Part shown: in pieces, positions 20,240 through 29,557 of the stretch | Numbering within the stretch: the stretch's first letter is position 1 | How the letters are laid out: every line of letters begins with the position of its first letter | NCBI RefSeq assembly: GCF_022788715.1 | Contig: NZ_CP085167.1 | Location: forward strand, 2,989,001 to 3,053,000 | Direction: 5' to 3' | Source of the DNA: Sulfitobacter sp. DSM 110093 | GTDB taxonomy: Bacteria; Pseudomonadota; Alphaproteobacteria; Rhodobacterales; Rhodobacteraceae | Length of the DNA stretch: 64,000 nucleotides | Notes under the pieces: model-generated | The model's input: only the letters and a program-made list of their open reading frames with translations | Told to the model about the DNA's origin: nothing | Database searches by the model: none | Made by a program: the position numbers and the translations under genes

Positions 20240-21787
20240 TTACTTGTGCTTCACGATCTCGCCCGAACGCAGCCGTGCAACATAGCTGTTCAACTCGCGC
20301 TTCACGATCGGCATCAGGAAGTAGAGCGCAATGATGTTCACAATCGCCATGGAGAAGAGCATCGCATCGCTGAAGTCGATCACCGGCCCAAGGCTCGCCG
20401 CCGCACCAATCACGATGAAGACGCAGAAGATGATCTTAAAGATCAACTCCTTCACCGCCCCTTCGCCGAACAGGTAGGTCCAAGCCTTCAGGCCATAGTA
20501 GGACCAGCTGATCATCGTCGAGAAGGCAAAGAGCACCACCGCGATCATCAGCAAAATCGGGAACCACGAGAACGCCCGCGCATAGGCAGCCGAAGTCAGC
20601 GCCACGCCACTCACGTCACCTTCGGTTGCGATCCGGCCCGCTTCTTCGTTCCAGATATAAAGCCCGGTTGCAGGGTCTTGGTTCAACACGCCGCTGATAA
20701 CGATCACCAAAGCAGTCATCGTGCAGATCACCACCGTATCGATGAACGGCTCCAGCAAGGCGACATAGCCCTCGGTTACCGGCTCTTTGGTACGCACCGC
20801 CGAGTGGGCGATGGCCGCAGAACCGATGCCTGCTTCGTTAGAGAACGCCGCCCGACGGAAACCTTGAATCAACGCGCCGGTAAAGCCGCCTACGACACCG
20901 AGACCGGTAAAGGCGCCCATGAAGATCTGACCAAAGGCCCAACCGATCATGTCCCAGTTGATGATCAGGATCAGGAACGACACCAGCACATAGAAGACCC
21001 CCATGAAGGGCACGACTTTCTCAGTCACCCGCGCGATGGATTTCAGACCGCCCGCGATCACGGCAAAGGTGACACCGGCAAGGATGACGCCCGTAATCCA
21101 ACCCGGATAGTCACCCAAGACGCCTGCAAGCTGCGCATGGGCTTGGTTAGCTTGGAACATGTTGCCGCCGCCAAGTGCGCCGAGGATGGTGAAGATCGAG
21201 AACAGCACCGCCATGAAGCCACCCAGCGGCAGGCCGCGCTCGGAAAAGCCTTTGACGATGTAATACATCGGCCCGCCTGAGACATGGCCGTCGGGAAACT
21301 CATTACGGTATTTCACACCCAACGTACATTCGGTGAACTTTGTCGCCATGCCGAAGAGGCCCGCAACCACCATCCAGAATGTCGCGCCCGGCCCACCGAT
21401 GCTGACCGCAACCGCAACGCCCGCGATATTGCCCAGCCCCACGGTGCCCGAAAGCGCGGTCGCCAAAGCCTGAAAGTGGCTTACTTCGCCCGCATCGTCA
21501 GGGTCGGAATAATCGCCCCGCACCAGTTGGATCGAATGCCAAAATCCTTTGAGCTGGATGGCCCCGAAATAAACGGTGAAAACCACCGCGCCCACAACCA
21601 ACCAAAGCGCGATCCACGAGAAATTCGTACCCGGCAGCGGGGCGAAAATGAAGGAAACATACCAACCGGTGTAATCGGCAAAAATCTGGTTAATACGCTC
21701 GTCGAAGCCGACAGCCTCTTGCGCAGCGGCAAGGCTCGGCAGCAATGACGCGAAAACGGCCATCACATAGGTATACAGCTTGTTCAT
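20240..21787 (-). CDS. Alanine or glycine:cation symporter, AGCS family
   Basis: A 515-residue protein with a signal-like N-terminus and about eleven membrane helices. AGCS signatures are present: [20 protein letters not shown] (about residues 110-129), GGPGATFWM, and [19 protein letters not shown] (about 311-329), which line the sodium and substrate sites. These symporters take up D- or L-alanine or glycine with sodium or protons. A universal stress protein gene is 11 bases upstream on the same strand, so the two are probably co-transcribed. The window also encodes the glycine cleavage system, a possible downstream route for glycine. Confidence 0.95.
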   Translation of the reverse strand: MNKLYTYVMAVFASLLPSLAAAQEAVGFDERINQIFADYTGWYVSFIFAPLPGTNFSWIALWLVVGAVVFTVYFGAIQLKGFWHSIQLVRGDYSDPDDAGEVSHFQALATALSGTVGLGNIAGVAVAVSIGGPGATFWMVVAGLFGMATKFTECTLGVKYRNEFPDGHVSGGPMYYIVKGFSERGLPLGGFMAVLFSIFTILGALGGGNMFQANQAHAQLAGVLGDYPGWITGVILAGVTFAVIAGGLKSIARVTEKVVPFMGVFYVLVSFLILIINWDMIGWAFGQIFMGAFTGLGVVGGFTGALIQGFRRAAFSNEAGIGSAAIAHSAVRTKEPVTEGYVALLEPFIDTVVICTMTALVIVISGVLNQDPATGLYIWNEEAGRIATEGDVSGVALTSAAYARAFSWFPILLMIAVVLFAFSTMISWSYYGLKAWTYLFGEGAVKELIFKIIFCVFIVIGAAASLGPVIDFSDAMLFSMAIVNIIALYFLMPIVKRELNSYVARLRSGEIVKHK

Positions 21788-21798
21788 GGCTTATCCTT

Positions 21799-22236
21799 TC
21801 AGGGAATAATCGTGACCGGCACGCTGGAGCCTGCGACCAATCGGCCCGTCACCCCACCAAAGAGCCGCTTGAGGCCCCGCTCACCGACGCGGCCAACAAC
21901 GATCTGGATCGCTCCGCGCTTTTTGGCGACACCTTCAAGGATATCGGCCACGTCGCCGTGCCGCACGATCCCCTCGACCTCAATACCGCTGGCCTTCGCC
22001 TCTGCCACCGCCGGATCAAGCACCACGTCATGCGCGCGCTGCAACTCTTGCTCGCGCCGCATGTGGCGCTGCTCGTTCTCTTCCTTGGTCTGAAAGGTGA
22101 AAGGCGACCATTCGATCACAAAGCAAACCGTGATCGAACAATCCCCGATCTGTTTGGCCTGAGCCTGAGCAAAGGCCAAAGCACGCGCGCCGGCCTCTGA
22201 CCCGTCCAGACCCACAACGATTGTGGATTTTGACAT
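21799..22236 (-). CDS. Universal stress protein, UspA family
   Basis: A 145-residue single-domain Usp. The N-terminal strand IVVGLDGSEAGARAL holds the first Asp, and the C-terminal VVGRVGERGLKRLFGGVTGRLV fits the ATP-binding G-2x-G-9x-G pattern found in nucleotide-binding Usp proteins. Usp proteins bind ATP as dimers and modulate stress or transport functions. It is directly upstream of the AGCS symporter gene (11-base gap), suggesting it may adjust that transporter, as Usp genes often pair with transporters. Confidence 0.9.
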   Translation of the reverse strand: MSKSTIVVGLDGSEAGARALAFAQAQAKQIGDCSITVCFVIEWSPFTFQTKEENEQRHMRREQELQRAHDVVLDPAVAEAKASGIEVEGIVRHGDVADILEGVAKKRGAIQIVVGRVGERGLKRLFGGVTGRLVAGSSVPVTIIP

Positions 22237-22590
22237 GATTAATTCCCTGTTGCTGTGCTGAAAGTCGACGCCCGCGAAAGGTGAACTCCGCTCTCAGTCT
22301 TCCTACTCTGCGCTGGCCAGAAATCGCCGCCCAATCGCAGATTGTAGAAATGTTAGCGCGAAAACCGCAGAAAAGTCGACTGAATTTCGCTCTCTGGCTT
22401 TGCAGATCGCCCGCCAAACCATTGTAAAACCGCCCAATCGCCCTCTGCCCTGCGTCATGGGGTCAACCACGGGGCAGATTTCGCAAGGCTCCGCCGGGCG
22501 ATTGATTCAAGATATACAGAGTGTTTGATATTGCCCCGCACGGACGATACTGCACTTCAAACCCCAAATCGCGTTTCGAGGATTCTCCAA
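22237..22590. other. Divergent promoter region between usp and ettA
   Basis: About 350 bases with no gene I can support; short frames here lack domains and ribosome sites. Upstream of ettA, TTGATT (about 22503) and TGATAT (about 22527) are 18 bases apart and may be the ettA promoter. The usp promoter must lie on the left, but I cannot place it. Confidence 0.35.
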
Positions 22591-24246
22591 ATGGCTGCCT
22601 ATCAATACGTCTATCACATGTCCGGCGTCTCCAAGACCTATCCCGGGGGCAAGAAGACATTCGAAAATATCCACCTGAACTTCTTGCCCGGCGTGAAGAT
22701 CGGTGTCGTTGGCGTCAACGGCGCGGGTAAATCCACCCTGCTCAAGATTATGGCTGGGCTCGACAAAGATTTCACCGGCGAAGCATGGGCCGCAGAGGGT
22801 GCCAAAGTCGGCTACCTGCCGCAGGAACCCAAGCTCGACCCGACCAAGACCGTGCGCGAGAACGTCATGGAAGGTGTCGCCGGGAAAAAGGCGATCCTTG
22901 ATCGCTATAACGAGCTGGCGATGAATTACTCGGACGAAACCGCCGAAGAGATGGCCAAGCTGCAAGACGACATCGACGCCCAAGACCTTTGGGACCTCGA
23001 CAGCCAGATCGACGTGTCGATGGAAGCGCTGCGCTGCCCGCCCGATGACGCGATGCCGGAAAACCTCTCGGGCGGTGAGGCCCGCCGCGTGGCGCTGTGC
23101 AAACTGCTGCTCGAAGCGCCCGACATGCTGCTGCTCGATGAACCGACCAACCACCTCGACGCGGAAACCATCGCGTGGCTGCAACAGCACCTGATCGACT
23201 ACAAGGGCACGATCCTTGCCGTCACTCACGACCGTTACTTCCTTGATGACATTACCAGCTGGATTCTCGAATTGGACCGTGGCCGCGGCATCCCCTACGA
23301 GGGCAACTATTCCGACTGGCTGGAGCAAAAGGCCAAGCGCCTGGGCCAAGAGGCCCGCGAAGACAAATCCAAGCAAAAGACGCTTGAGCGCGAACTTGAA
23401 TGGATGCGGCAAGGGGCCAAAGCACGTCAGGCGAAATCCAAAGCGCGTATCGCCGCCTATAACGAAATGGCCGAAACCTCCGAGCGCGAGAAACTCAGCC
23501 GCGCCCAGATTGTTATCCCCAATGGCCCGCGCCTGGGCAACAAGGTGATCGAGGTCGAAGGACTGAAGAAGCACATGGGCGATAAGCAGTTGATCGACGG
23601 GCTCGACTTCTCGCTGCCGCCCGGCGGTATCGTTGGTGTGATTGGCCCCAACGGCGCGGGTAAATCGACGCTGTTCAAAATGCTCACCGGGCATGAAACA
23701 CCAGACGAAGGCACCATCGAATACGGTGATACGGTCGATCTCAGCTATGTCGACCAAAGCCGCGATGATCTGAACCACGACGACACCGTTTGGCAGGCGA
23801 TCACCGGCGGGGCCGAGATCATCAAGCTGGGTGACGCCGAGGTGAACTCCCGCGCCTATTGCTCGTCGTTCAACTTTAAGGGCGGCGATCAGCAAAAGAA
23901 AGTCGGCCTGCTGTCGGGCGGTGAACGTAACCGCGTACATATGGCGCGGCTGCTCAAAGAAGGCGGCAACGTCCTGCTACTCGATGAACCGACCAACGAT
24001 CTTGACGTCGAAACCCTCCGTGCGCTCGAAGATGCGCTGGTCGATTTCGCTGGCTGTGCCGTGGTGATTTCGCACGACCGCTTTTTCCTTGATCGTATCT
24101 GTACCCATATCATGGCCTTCGAAGGCGAAGCGCATGTGGAATGGTTCGAAGGCAACTTCGAAGATTACGAAGAAGACAAGAAGCGCCGTCTGGGTGCCGA
24201 TGCGCTTGAGCCGAAGCGCCTGAAACACAAAAAATTCGCGCGCTAA
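22591..24246 (+). CDS. ettA: Energy-dependent translational throttle protein EttA (ABC-F ATPase)
   Basis: EttA binds the ribosomal E site and gates the first elongation step according to the ATP/ADP ratio. Start ATG 22591 follows GAGGA by eight bases, giving 551 residues. Two ABC domains are present: Walker A GVNGAGKST (about residue 38) and GPNGAGKST (about 355), each with an LSGGE signature and Walker B LLLDEPTNHLD or LLLDEPTNDLD. Between them are the charged linker helices typical of ABC-F proteins, and no membrane segment. It has its own strong terminator. Confidence 0.96.
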   Translation: MAAYQYVYHMSGVSKTYPGGKKTFENIHLNFLPGVKIGVVGVNGAGKSTLLKIMAGLDKDFTGEAWAAEGAKVGYLPQEPKLDPTKTVRENVMEGVAGKKAILDRYNELAMNYSDETAEEMAKLQDDIDAQDLWDLDSQIDVSMEALRCPPDDAMPENLSGGEARRVALCKLLLEAPDMLLLDEPTNHLDAETIAWLQQHLIDYKGTILAVTHDRYFLDDITSWILELDRGRGIPYEGNYSDWLEQKAKRLGQEAREDKSKQKTLERELEWMRQGAKARQAKSKARIAAYNEMAETSEREKLSRAQIVIPNGPRLGNKVIEVEGLKKHMGDKQLIDGLDFSLPPGGIVGVIGPNGAGKSTLFKMLTGHETPDEGTIEYGDTVDLSYVDQSRDDLNHDDTVWQAITGGAEIIKLGDAEVNSRAYCSSFNFKGGDQQKKVGLLSGGERNRVHMARLLKEGGNVLLLDEPTNDLDVETLRALEDALVDFAGCAVVISHDRFFLDRICTHIMAFEGEAHVEWFEGNFEDYEEDKKRRLGADALEPKRLKHKKFAR

Positions 24247-24268
24247 ACAGCGCGACTGGCATGAGAAA

Positions 24269-24299
24269 GGGGCGACGGTTGACCGTCGCCCCTTTTTTT
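24269..24299 (+). terminator. Intrinsic terminator of ettA
   Basis: GGGGCGACGG (24269-24278) and CCGTCGCCCC (24283-24292) form a perfect 10-bp stem around TTGA, followed by seven Ts. Confidence 0.95.
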
Positions 24300-24356
24300 G
24301 TGCGTTATATGTTGGCCTGCCAACCTAGGGCAATACAGGCATCCCCCCCACCCAAC

Positions 24357-24385
24357 GCAAAAGCCCGCCCGCAAAGCGGACGGGC
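24357..24385 (-). terminator. Intrinsic terminator of the response-regulator gene
   Basis: On the minus strand GCCCGTCCGC and GCGGGCGGGC pair around TTT (24385-24363) with one wobble, followed by TTTT (24362-24359). It is about 30 bases beyond the stop at 24414. Confidence 0.85.
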
Positions 24386-24413
24386 CTAGCATCCCTGAGA
24401 ACGAGCAGAGCCC

Positions 24414-25391
24414 TCAGCGATCGTCGTCGATTGCGGTTTCTAGCTGGGCAAAGAGATTGTCTTCGTCGTGCCGCGCCAGACCATGGAGCGGGTCCCAGCT
24501 TTGCAGATATTCGCGCAGCTTGTTGCTGGCGGAAAGCCCCGACCAGAGGCGCTGCTCGGTCACGGAATGCACCTGCAACGACGGGGCCAGCCCGCCATTC
24601 ATGCCTTTGCCATCCCAACTGCTCTCCAGATGCTCAAGCATCCGTTCGGCCATGGTGGCGGTGTTCAAACGTGCGCGGCTCATCACCACACCGATGAAAC
24701 GGCCACTGCCCGCATAGGCCAGATGAAAACGCATACCTTCCAGCGAATGAACCGACGCACGGGCCACCTGTTCCATTTGACGGCGGAAGGCAGGTGCCTT
24801 GACCGCGCGATAGATACCGCGCGCGCCCTCAACAGAGATAGAGAACAGGCTCATCGAGAAACAACCGCTGGGCAGCCGCAGCAGGTAATTCTCCAACGCG
24901 GAAACATTGCTACAGGACGAAACATCAAGCTCAAAATCTTCGTCAAAGCGGATCTTCATCATCTGCGCCAGCTCGGACAGCGTATGTTGCGCCTCACGTT
25001 CGCGTAAAAGCGAGGCATTCAACATGCTTGCGGCATTGATCCGCGCGCTCAACTCAACCCCGTCCAGCGGTTTGCACAGAAAATCCGTCGCCCCCGCATC
25101 AAAGGCCCGCTGCATCATCGCAGGCTCTTTGCTGGCGGTGATCATAATGATCGGCACAGCCCGATAGGATGGCACATCGCGGATCATCTCACACAGGCTG
25201 ATCCCGTTGATGCCGGGCATCATGATGTCCAACAGGAAGGAGTCGAACGGCTGGTTGCTCTGCTGCATGATTTCAAGCGCATCTTCCGAGCTTTCGCAGC
25301 AGGTCAGCTCGTAATTGTCATTTTCAGTCAGACATCCCGTAAGGAGGTCAAGGATGACCGGGTCATCGTCTACAGCAAGGATACGCATCAT
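24414..25391 (-). CDS. Response regulator with degenerate GGDEF-like output domain
   Basis: The 325-residue protein has an N-terminal receiver domain (about residues 3-120): acidic pocket D8/D9/D10, phosphoacceptor D55 in FLLDIMMPG, T85 and K107 in FLCKPLDG. A short coiled linker follows (125-150), then a domain of about 130 residues with strand and helix order like GGDEF cyclases; at the expected active-site hairpin it reads AGSGRFIG (residues 227-234) instead of GGDEF, so cyclase activity is unlikely. No DNA-binding domain and no adjacent kinase gene are seen. Start ATG 25391 follows GGAG by nine bases. Confidence 0.8.
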   Translation of the reverse strand: MMRILAVDDDPVILDLLTGCLTENDNYELTCCESSEDALEIMQQSNQPFDSFLLDIMMPGINGISLCEMIRDVPSYRAVPIIMITASKEPAMMQRAFDAGATDFLCKPLDGVELSARINAASMLNASLLREREAQHTLSELAQMMKIRFDEDFELDVSSCSNVSALENYLLRLPSGCFSMSLFSISVEGARGIYRAVKAPAFRRQMEQVARASVHSLEGMRFHLAYAGSGRFIGVVMSRARLNTATMAERMLEHLESSWDGKGMNGGLAPSLQVHSVTEQRLWSGLSASNKLREYLQSWDPLHGLARHDEDNLFAQLETAIDDDR

Positions 25392-25766
25392 GTCTCATTA
25401 CTCCGCATGAGGGGGCGCTGGCAGGCGCTCTTGGGGCTTTCCGGCAGAAAACCACCTACGCCGGGCAGCAATGAGACAGGTTTTAGGCAAACTCGAGACG
25501 GGCATTTTCAACCTATTCCCAATAAAATATAGAGATAATGAAATTTCGTGGCAGGAATTTGCCGATAATTGCGACGCTTTTACCGCCATTACAGCCAGAT
25601 ACGTGTTGCCCCTTGAACGAATCCCCTCCCGATGCAATATAGGCAGTGCAGACGTTATCTTTTTCGACCCACTGTCTCCCTCATACGGCGCTCAGTCTAT
25701 CGATCCAGACCAACAACGCCGGGCCATCGCACTTAAGCGGATGGCATAAATATGGAGACTACGGAT
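25392..25766. other. Intergenic region with probable cold-shock 5' leader
   Basis: Some 375 bases between the response-regulator start and the cold-shock ATG. A plus-strand frame of 92 codons here ends just before the csp gene but shows no domain or ribosome site. The AT-rich part around 25500-25560 contrasts with the flanks. Cold-shock genes often have long structured leaders, so much of this could be the csp 5' untranslated region. Confidence 0.4.
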
Positions 25767-25973
25767 ATGGCCACTGGCACCGTAAAATGGTTCAACACAA
25801 CTAAAGGCTTCGGCTTTATTGCTCCCGATGGCGGCAGCAAAGACGTTTTCGTTCACATTTCCGCTGTTGAGCGCGCTGGCCTGACCGGCCTGGCCGACAA
25901 CCAGAAAGTGACCTTCGACATCGAAGCAGGCCGTGACGGCCGCGAGTCCGCGACAAACATCGCGCTGGCCTAA
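25767..25973 (+). CDS. Cold-shock protein, CspA family
   Basis: A 68-residue single-domain OB-fold nucleic-acid chaperone. RNP1 is KGFGFIAP (residues 13-20) and RNP2 is VFVHIS (about 28-33). ATG 25767 follows GGAG by nine bases. It resembles a second csp gene at 37319: 62 of 68 residues are identical by my count. Strong terminator follows at 26008. Confidence 0.96.
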   Translation: MATGTVKWFNTTKGFGFIAPDGGSKDVFVHISAVERAGLTGLADNQKVTFDIEAGRDGRESATNIALA

Positions 25974-26007
25974 TGGCCGGGGGCTTCGGCCCTGACCCAA
26001 GAATTTT

Positions 26008-26042
26008 AACCGACCTGCTGGCAACGGCAGGTCGGTTTTTTT
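26008..26042 (+). terminator. Intrinsic terminator of the cold-shock gene
   Basis: AACCGACCTGC (26008-26018) pairs fully with GCAGGTCGGTT (26027-26037), followed by Ts to 26042. Confidence 0.93.
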
Positions 26043-26116
26043 ATGTCCAGCCTTGCTAAAATATGCCTCCGTGGCAGAATGCACGGCAAAATAATGATCC
26101 CAAAATGGAGCCTGCC

Positions 26117-26668
26117 ATGCGCCGCCGTACTTTTCTGACCAGCACTGTGGCAGCCGCCACCCTCCCCCTAATGGCGCAGGCCCGCACCGCCGCCTATGAT
26201 CCAAAGCCGCAGATCGTACCGGTTAAGAGTCAATATGCACCGGGCCAGTTACTGATCCTGCCGCGCAGCCATTACCTATATTTCGTGACCGCCCCCGGTC
26301 AGGCGATGCGCTACGGCGTGGGTGTCGGCAAGGCGGGACTAGAGTTCACAGGCACCGCAACCATTGACGTGAAAAAAGAATGGCCCACATGGCGACCGAC
26401 CAATGAAATGATCGAGCGCGAGCCGCAGGCGTACCAACGTTTCATCGGCAATACCGACGCCCAGCCCGGCGGGCCCGGCAACCCACTTGGTGCGCGGGCG
26501 CTGTACCTGTTCCAGAACGGGCGCGACACGTATTTCCGCATTCATGGCACGACGCAGCCGAACTCAATCGGGCGTTCGGTTTCCAACGGTTGTATTCGCA
26601 TGTTGAATGAACATGTGGTCGACCTGTACCAACGCGTGCCGATTGGGACCAAGGTTACGGTGCTCTGA
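26117..26668 (+). CDS. L,D-transpeptidase, YkuD domain
   Basis: A 183-residue exported enzyme that makes 3-3 peptidoglycan cross-links or anchors lipoproteins to the wall. ATG 26117 follows GGAG by six bases. The N-terminus MRRRTFLTSTVAAATL is a twin-arginine-like export signal. The catalytic YkuD motif is HGT...SVSNGCIRM near residues 145-165, with Cys as nucleophile. Length is typical for small Rhodobacteraceae YkuD proteins. No peptidoglycan-binding domain is attached. Confidence 0.93.
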   Translation: MRRRTFLTSTVAAATLPLMAQARTAAYDPKPQIVPVKSQYAPGQLLILPRSHYLYFVTAPGQAMRYGVGVGKAGLEFTGTATIDVKKEWPTWRPTNEMIEREPQAYQRFIGNTDAQPGGPGNPLGARALYLFQNGRDTYFRIHGTTQPNSIGRSVSNGCIRMLNEHVVDLYQRVPIGTKVTVL

Positions 26669-26691
26669 AGCCCATCTGTAACCACTCAGCG

Positions 26692-26734
26692 CGGAAACAA
26701 ACCGCAGGCGCCGGGCCATTCCCTGCCCGCCCGT
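26692..26734 (+). repeat. Dispersed intergenic repeat, copy 1
   Basis: This 43-base element (core CCGCAGGCGCCGGGCCAT) recurs in inverted orientation at 56806-56848 with about five differences. It lies in the 3' flank of the YkuD gene and is followed by GGGTAGGCGCAGGCCC at about 26767-26782, which partly mirrors it, so the whole may fold. It looks like a REP-type palindromic family. Confidence 0.7.
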
Positions 26735-26794
26735 CACGCCAAATTGGGCGCACCTCTGGTGCGAGCGGGTAGGCGCAGGCCCTTGGTATAAACG

Positions 26795-26824
26795 AAAAAG
26801 GGGCCAGCGCACTGCGCCAGCCCC
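26795..26824 (-). terminator. Terminator of the pyrimidine operon
   Basis: Minus-strand GGGGCTGGCGCA (26824-26813) pairs with TGCGCTGGCCCC (26811-26800) around one base, with two tandem G-U pairs; TTTTT follows (26799-26795). The wobbles become mismatches on the plus strand, so termination is directed to the leftward operon. Confidence 0.88.
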
Positions 26825-26847
26825 TCCCCTGTCATCGTCAGAAAACC

Positions 26848-27831
26848 TTACTGAAGCGCTTGGTCCGTGATGTCGTGGGTCCAAGCCCCCTCAGGCGCTT
26901 TGGTGATCATGCCACCTTCCATGGTGATTTCCGCGCTACGGTCGAACGCAGCTTCATCCAAACGGCCATCGCTGCCCATTGTCAGCTTGGCGATCTCGCC
27001 CATCATCCGGGTCTGATGCTTTTCAGTCTGCGCACCGGTCTGGTCATTCTCCAACACAATCTCGGCGGCTTCCTCGACGTTTTCCTCGGCGTATTTCCAG
27101 CCCTTCATCGAAGCCCGCACAAACCGCGCCAACTTGTCGGTCATCTCAGGATCTGCAAGATTTTCTTCGGTGGTATAAAGACCGTCTTCCAGCGTCGAAA
27201 TGCCTTCGTCTTCGTATTTGAAGACCACCAAATCCTCAGGTGTCAGCCCGGCGTCGATCACCTGCCAATATTCGTTGTAGGTCATGGTGGTGGCGCATTC
27301 GACTTGCTTTTGCAGCAGCGGATCAACGTTAAAGTTGATCTTTTGAATGGTCACACCACCGTCTGAACCGTCAGTCGAATAGCCCAACTTGCCCATCCAG
27401 CTGAGCAGCGGAATCTCATTGCCGAAGAACCATGTACCGAGCGTGTTGCCGGGGAAGTCTTCGGGGCTCTCGATACCGTGCTCTTTGAGGCAGGTCAGCA
27501 TCAGGCCAGATTTAGCAAACGGCTGTGCGATGTTCACAATCGGCGCACCCTTTTCCCGTGCGGCCAATGCTGAGGGCAGCCAATCAACCATCACATCCGC
27601 ACCACCGCCCAGCAGCACCTGCACCGGCGCGATATCGGGACCGCCCGGCTTGATCGTGACGTTCAACCCTTCTTCCTCATAGAACCCTTTGTCCTTGGCC
27701 ACATAGTAGCCCCCGAACTGAGCCTGCGTGACCCATTTAAGTTGCAAGGTCAGGTCATCCGCCGCCTGCGCCATCCCGCCCCAAAGGCCCAAGGCGACCC
27801 CTGCGGTGATCTTCGTGATATTTTTCATCAT
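26848..27831 (-). CDS. ABC transporter substrate-binding protein, NMT1/THI5-like
   Basis: A 327-residue periplasmic protein: signal peptide to AQA (about residue 23), then the NMT1 fold opening LTLQLKWVTQAQFGGYYVAKDKGFY and the anion loop ADVMVDWLPSALA. The family binds pyrimidine-like compounds such as hydroxymethylpyrimidine precursors. It is the last gene of an operon with two permeases, an ATPase, dihydropyrimidinase and a carbamoyl-hydrolase. From this context I infer the ligand is a pyrimidine base or a reduced pyrimidine/ureide, not a thiamine precursor. A terminator follows 24 bases later. Confidence 0.86.
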   Translation of the reverse strand: MMKNITKITAGVALGLWGGMAQAADDLTLQLKWVTQAQFGGYYVAKDKGFYEEEGLNVTIKPGGPDIAPVQVLLGGGADVMVDWLPSALAAREKGAPIVNIAQPFAKSGLMLTCLKEHGIESPEDFPGNTLGTWFFGNEIPLLSWMGKLGYSTDGSDGGVTIQKINFNVDPLLQKQVECATTMTYNEYWQVIDAGLTPEDLVVFKYEDEGISTLEDGLYTTEENLADPEMTDKLARFVRASMKGWKYAEENVEEAAEIVLENDQTGAQTEKHQTRMMGEIAKLTMGSDGRLDEAAFDRSAEITMEGGMITKAPEGAWTHDITDQALQ

Positions 27832-27857
27832 TATTCTCCCTCTTGGTTGGTCGTTGT

Positions 27858-28700
27858 TCAGCTTCGTTGACTGGGGTGCCAGAAGGTCACCCGGCCCTCG
27901 ACCAGGGCCATAATACCATAGAACGCCGATCCGGCGATCGCCGCCACGACAATCTCGGCCCAGACGAGGTCTAGGGCAAGCTGTCCGACCGAAGTAGAGA
28001 TGCGGAACCCCATGCCAAGCACCGGAGAGCCGAAAAATTCAGCAACAATGGCCCCGATCAGCGCCAGCGTGGTGCCGATCTTCAACCCGTTGAAGACAAA
28101 GGGCATCGCCGCAGGCAGGCGCAGTTTCAGCAGCGTCCGCCAATAGCCCGCCGCATAGGTGCGCATCAGGTCACGTTGCATGGAATCGCTGGCCTGCAAC
28201 CCCTGCACCGTGTTCACCAGCATCGGGAAGAACACCATCACCACGACAATCGCCGCCTTGGATTGCCAACCAAAACCGAACCACATCACCATGATCGGTG
28301 CCATGCCGATGATCGGCAGGGCCGCGACGAAATTGCCCACGGGAAGCAGACCGCGCTGAAGAAAAGGAAAGCGGTCAATCGCCAGCGCCGTCAGGAACGC
28401 CGCGCCGCAGCCGATGATATAACCACTCAGCGCGCCCTTGATGACGGTCTGTACAAAATCGACCCACAGAATGTCTAACGAGGTCGCGAACCGCGCAGCG
28501 ATCACCGAAGGCGCAGGCAGCAGCACTTGGTTGATGTCAAAGCCGCGCACTACCCCTTCCCAAACCGCGATAAGCGTCAAGCCAAAGACAATAGGCGAAG
28601 CGAGCGCCGCCCAGCGGGACGGCTTCTGCCGCGCCAGCCAGACGTTAATCGAAAGGCCCACCAGCCAAGCGACGATGGCGAAAAGAACCCAGCTCATCAT
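27858..28700 (-). CDS. ABC transporter permease (pyrimidine-type importer)
   Basis: Taken from ATG 28700, which overlaps the preceding permease stop by four bases (ATGA); a longer frame would overlap that gene heavily. The 280-residue protein has about six to seven helices and the BPD_transp_1 coupling segment, here EAA-like DLMRTYAAGYWRTLLKLRLPAAMP shortened in the middle of the protein. It pairs with the next permease as a heterodimer. Family members in the SsuC/TauC/ThiX group serve NMT1-type binding proteins. Confidence 0.88.
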   Translation of the reverse strand: MMSWVLFAIVAWLVGLSINVWLARQKPSRWAALASPIVFGLTLIAVWEGVVRGFDINQVLLPAPSVIAARFATSLDILWVDFVQTVIKGALSGYIIGCGAAFLTALAIDRFPFLQRGLLPVGNFVAALPIIGMAPIMVMWFGFGWQSKAAIVVVMVFFPMLVNTVQGLQASDSMQRDLMRTYAAGYWRTLLKLRLPAAMPFVFNGLKIGTTLALIGAIVAEFFGSPVLGMGFRISTSVGQLALDLVWAEIVVAAIAGSAFYGIMALVEGRVTFWHPSQRS

Positions 28701-29557
28701 GCCATTCCCATCCGTTTCAGGGTGACACGCTGGATCAACCCGATCAGCCCAACCATCACCGCCGCCAAGGCCGCCGCCATAAGAAGCGCGCTCCAAATCT
28801 GGACCGTTTGCCCATAATAGCTGCCCGCCAATAGCCGTGCGCCCAATCCGGCCACAGCGCCTGTCGGCATCTCGCCCACAATGGCACCAACCAGAGAGGC
28901 CGCGACCCCAACCTTCAGCGAGGTAAAGAAATACGGCATCGAAGACGGCAGCCGCAGCTTCCAAAACGTCTGCCAGCCGCTGGCGTGCCATGTGCGCATC
29001 TGGTCCAGCTGCATCTGATCCGGGCTGCGCAGCCCTTTGACCATGCCCACAACGACCGGGAAAAACGATAGATACATGCTGATGATCGCCTTAGGCAGCA
29101 GGCCCGAGAGGCCCACGGCATTCAAAACCACGATGATCATCGGCGCGATGGCCAAGATCGGGATGGTCTGGCTGGCAATCACCCAAGGCATCATCGACAT
29201 GTCCATGGTGCGGTTAAACACGATACCGACCGCCAGAAGCGTGCCAAGTGCTGTGCCCATGACAAAACCAAGGAAGGTCGCGCTAAAGGTGACCCATGTG
29301 TGATAGACCAGCGAGCGTTTCGACGTGACCTTCTTCATCACCGTGGTTTCCCACAGTTCGGCACCGACCTGATGCGGCGCCGGCAGCTTGGGCTTGTCTT
29401 GCGACCACGTGTCGGCCACCAATTCCGAGAATGTCAGCGTCTTGTCGGCCCGCGCTGCCACATCCCGCGCCCATTGCGCGTTGAGCGCGACGGCTGCGCC
29501 GTACCAAACGACGATCAACAGCCCCACGACCGTTAGAATGGGGAAAATGTTACGCAT
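28697..29557 (-). CDS. ABC transporter permease (pyrimidine-type importer)
   Basis: The 286-residue permease starts at ATG 29557, whose A is the last base of the upstream ATPase stop (TGATG), so the two are translationally coupled. Seven hydrophobic segments and the EAA loop around MRTWHASGWQTFWKLRLP (about residues 195-212) mark a BPD_transp_1 inner-membrane subunit. A long periplasmic loop (about 30-90) precedes the core. It partners the permease at 27858. Confidence 0.9.
   Translation of the reverse strand: MRNIFPILTVVGLLIVVWYGAAVALNAQWARDVAARADKTLTFSELVADTWSQDKPKLPAPHQVGAELWETTVMKKVTSKRSLVYHTWVTFSATFLGFVMGTALGTLLAVGIVFNRTMDMSMMPWVIASQTIPILAIAPMIIVVLNAVGLSGLLPKAIISMYLSFFPVVVGMVKGLRSPDQMQLDQMRTWHASGWQTFWKLRLPSSMPYFFTSLKVGVAASLVGAIVGEMPTGAVAGLGARLLAGSYYGQTVQIWSALLMAAALAAVMVGLIGLIQRVTLKRMGMA

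Noticed and set aside
22507..23940. 477-codon minus-strand frame opposite ettA
   Set aside because: Shadow of ettA; no recognisable domain.
25471..25749. 92-codon frame upstream of the first cold-shock gene
   Set aside because: No domain or ribosome site; more likely part of the csp leader.
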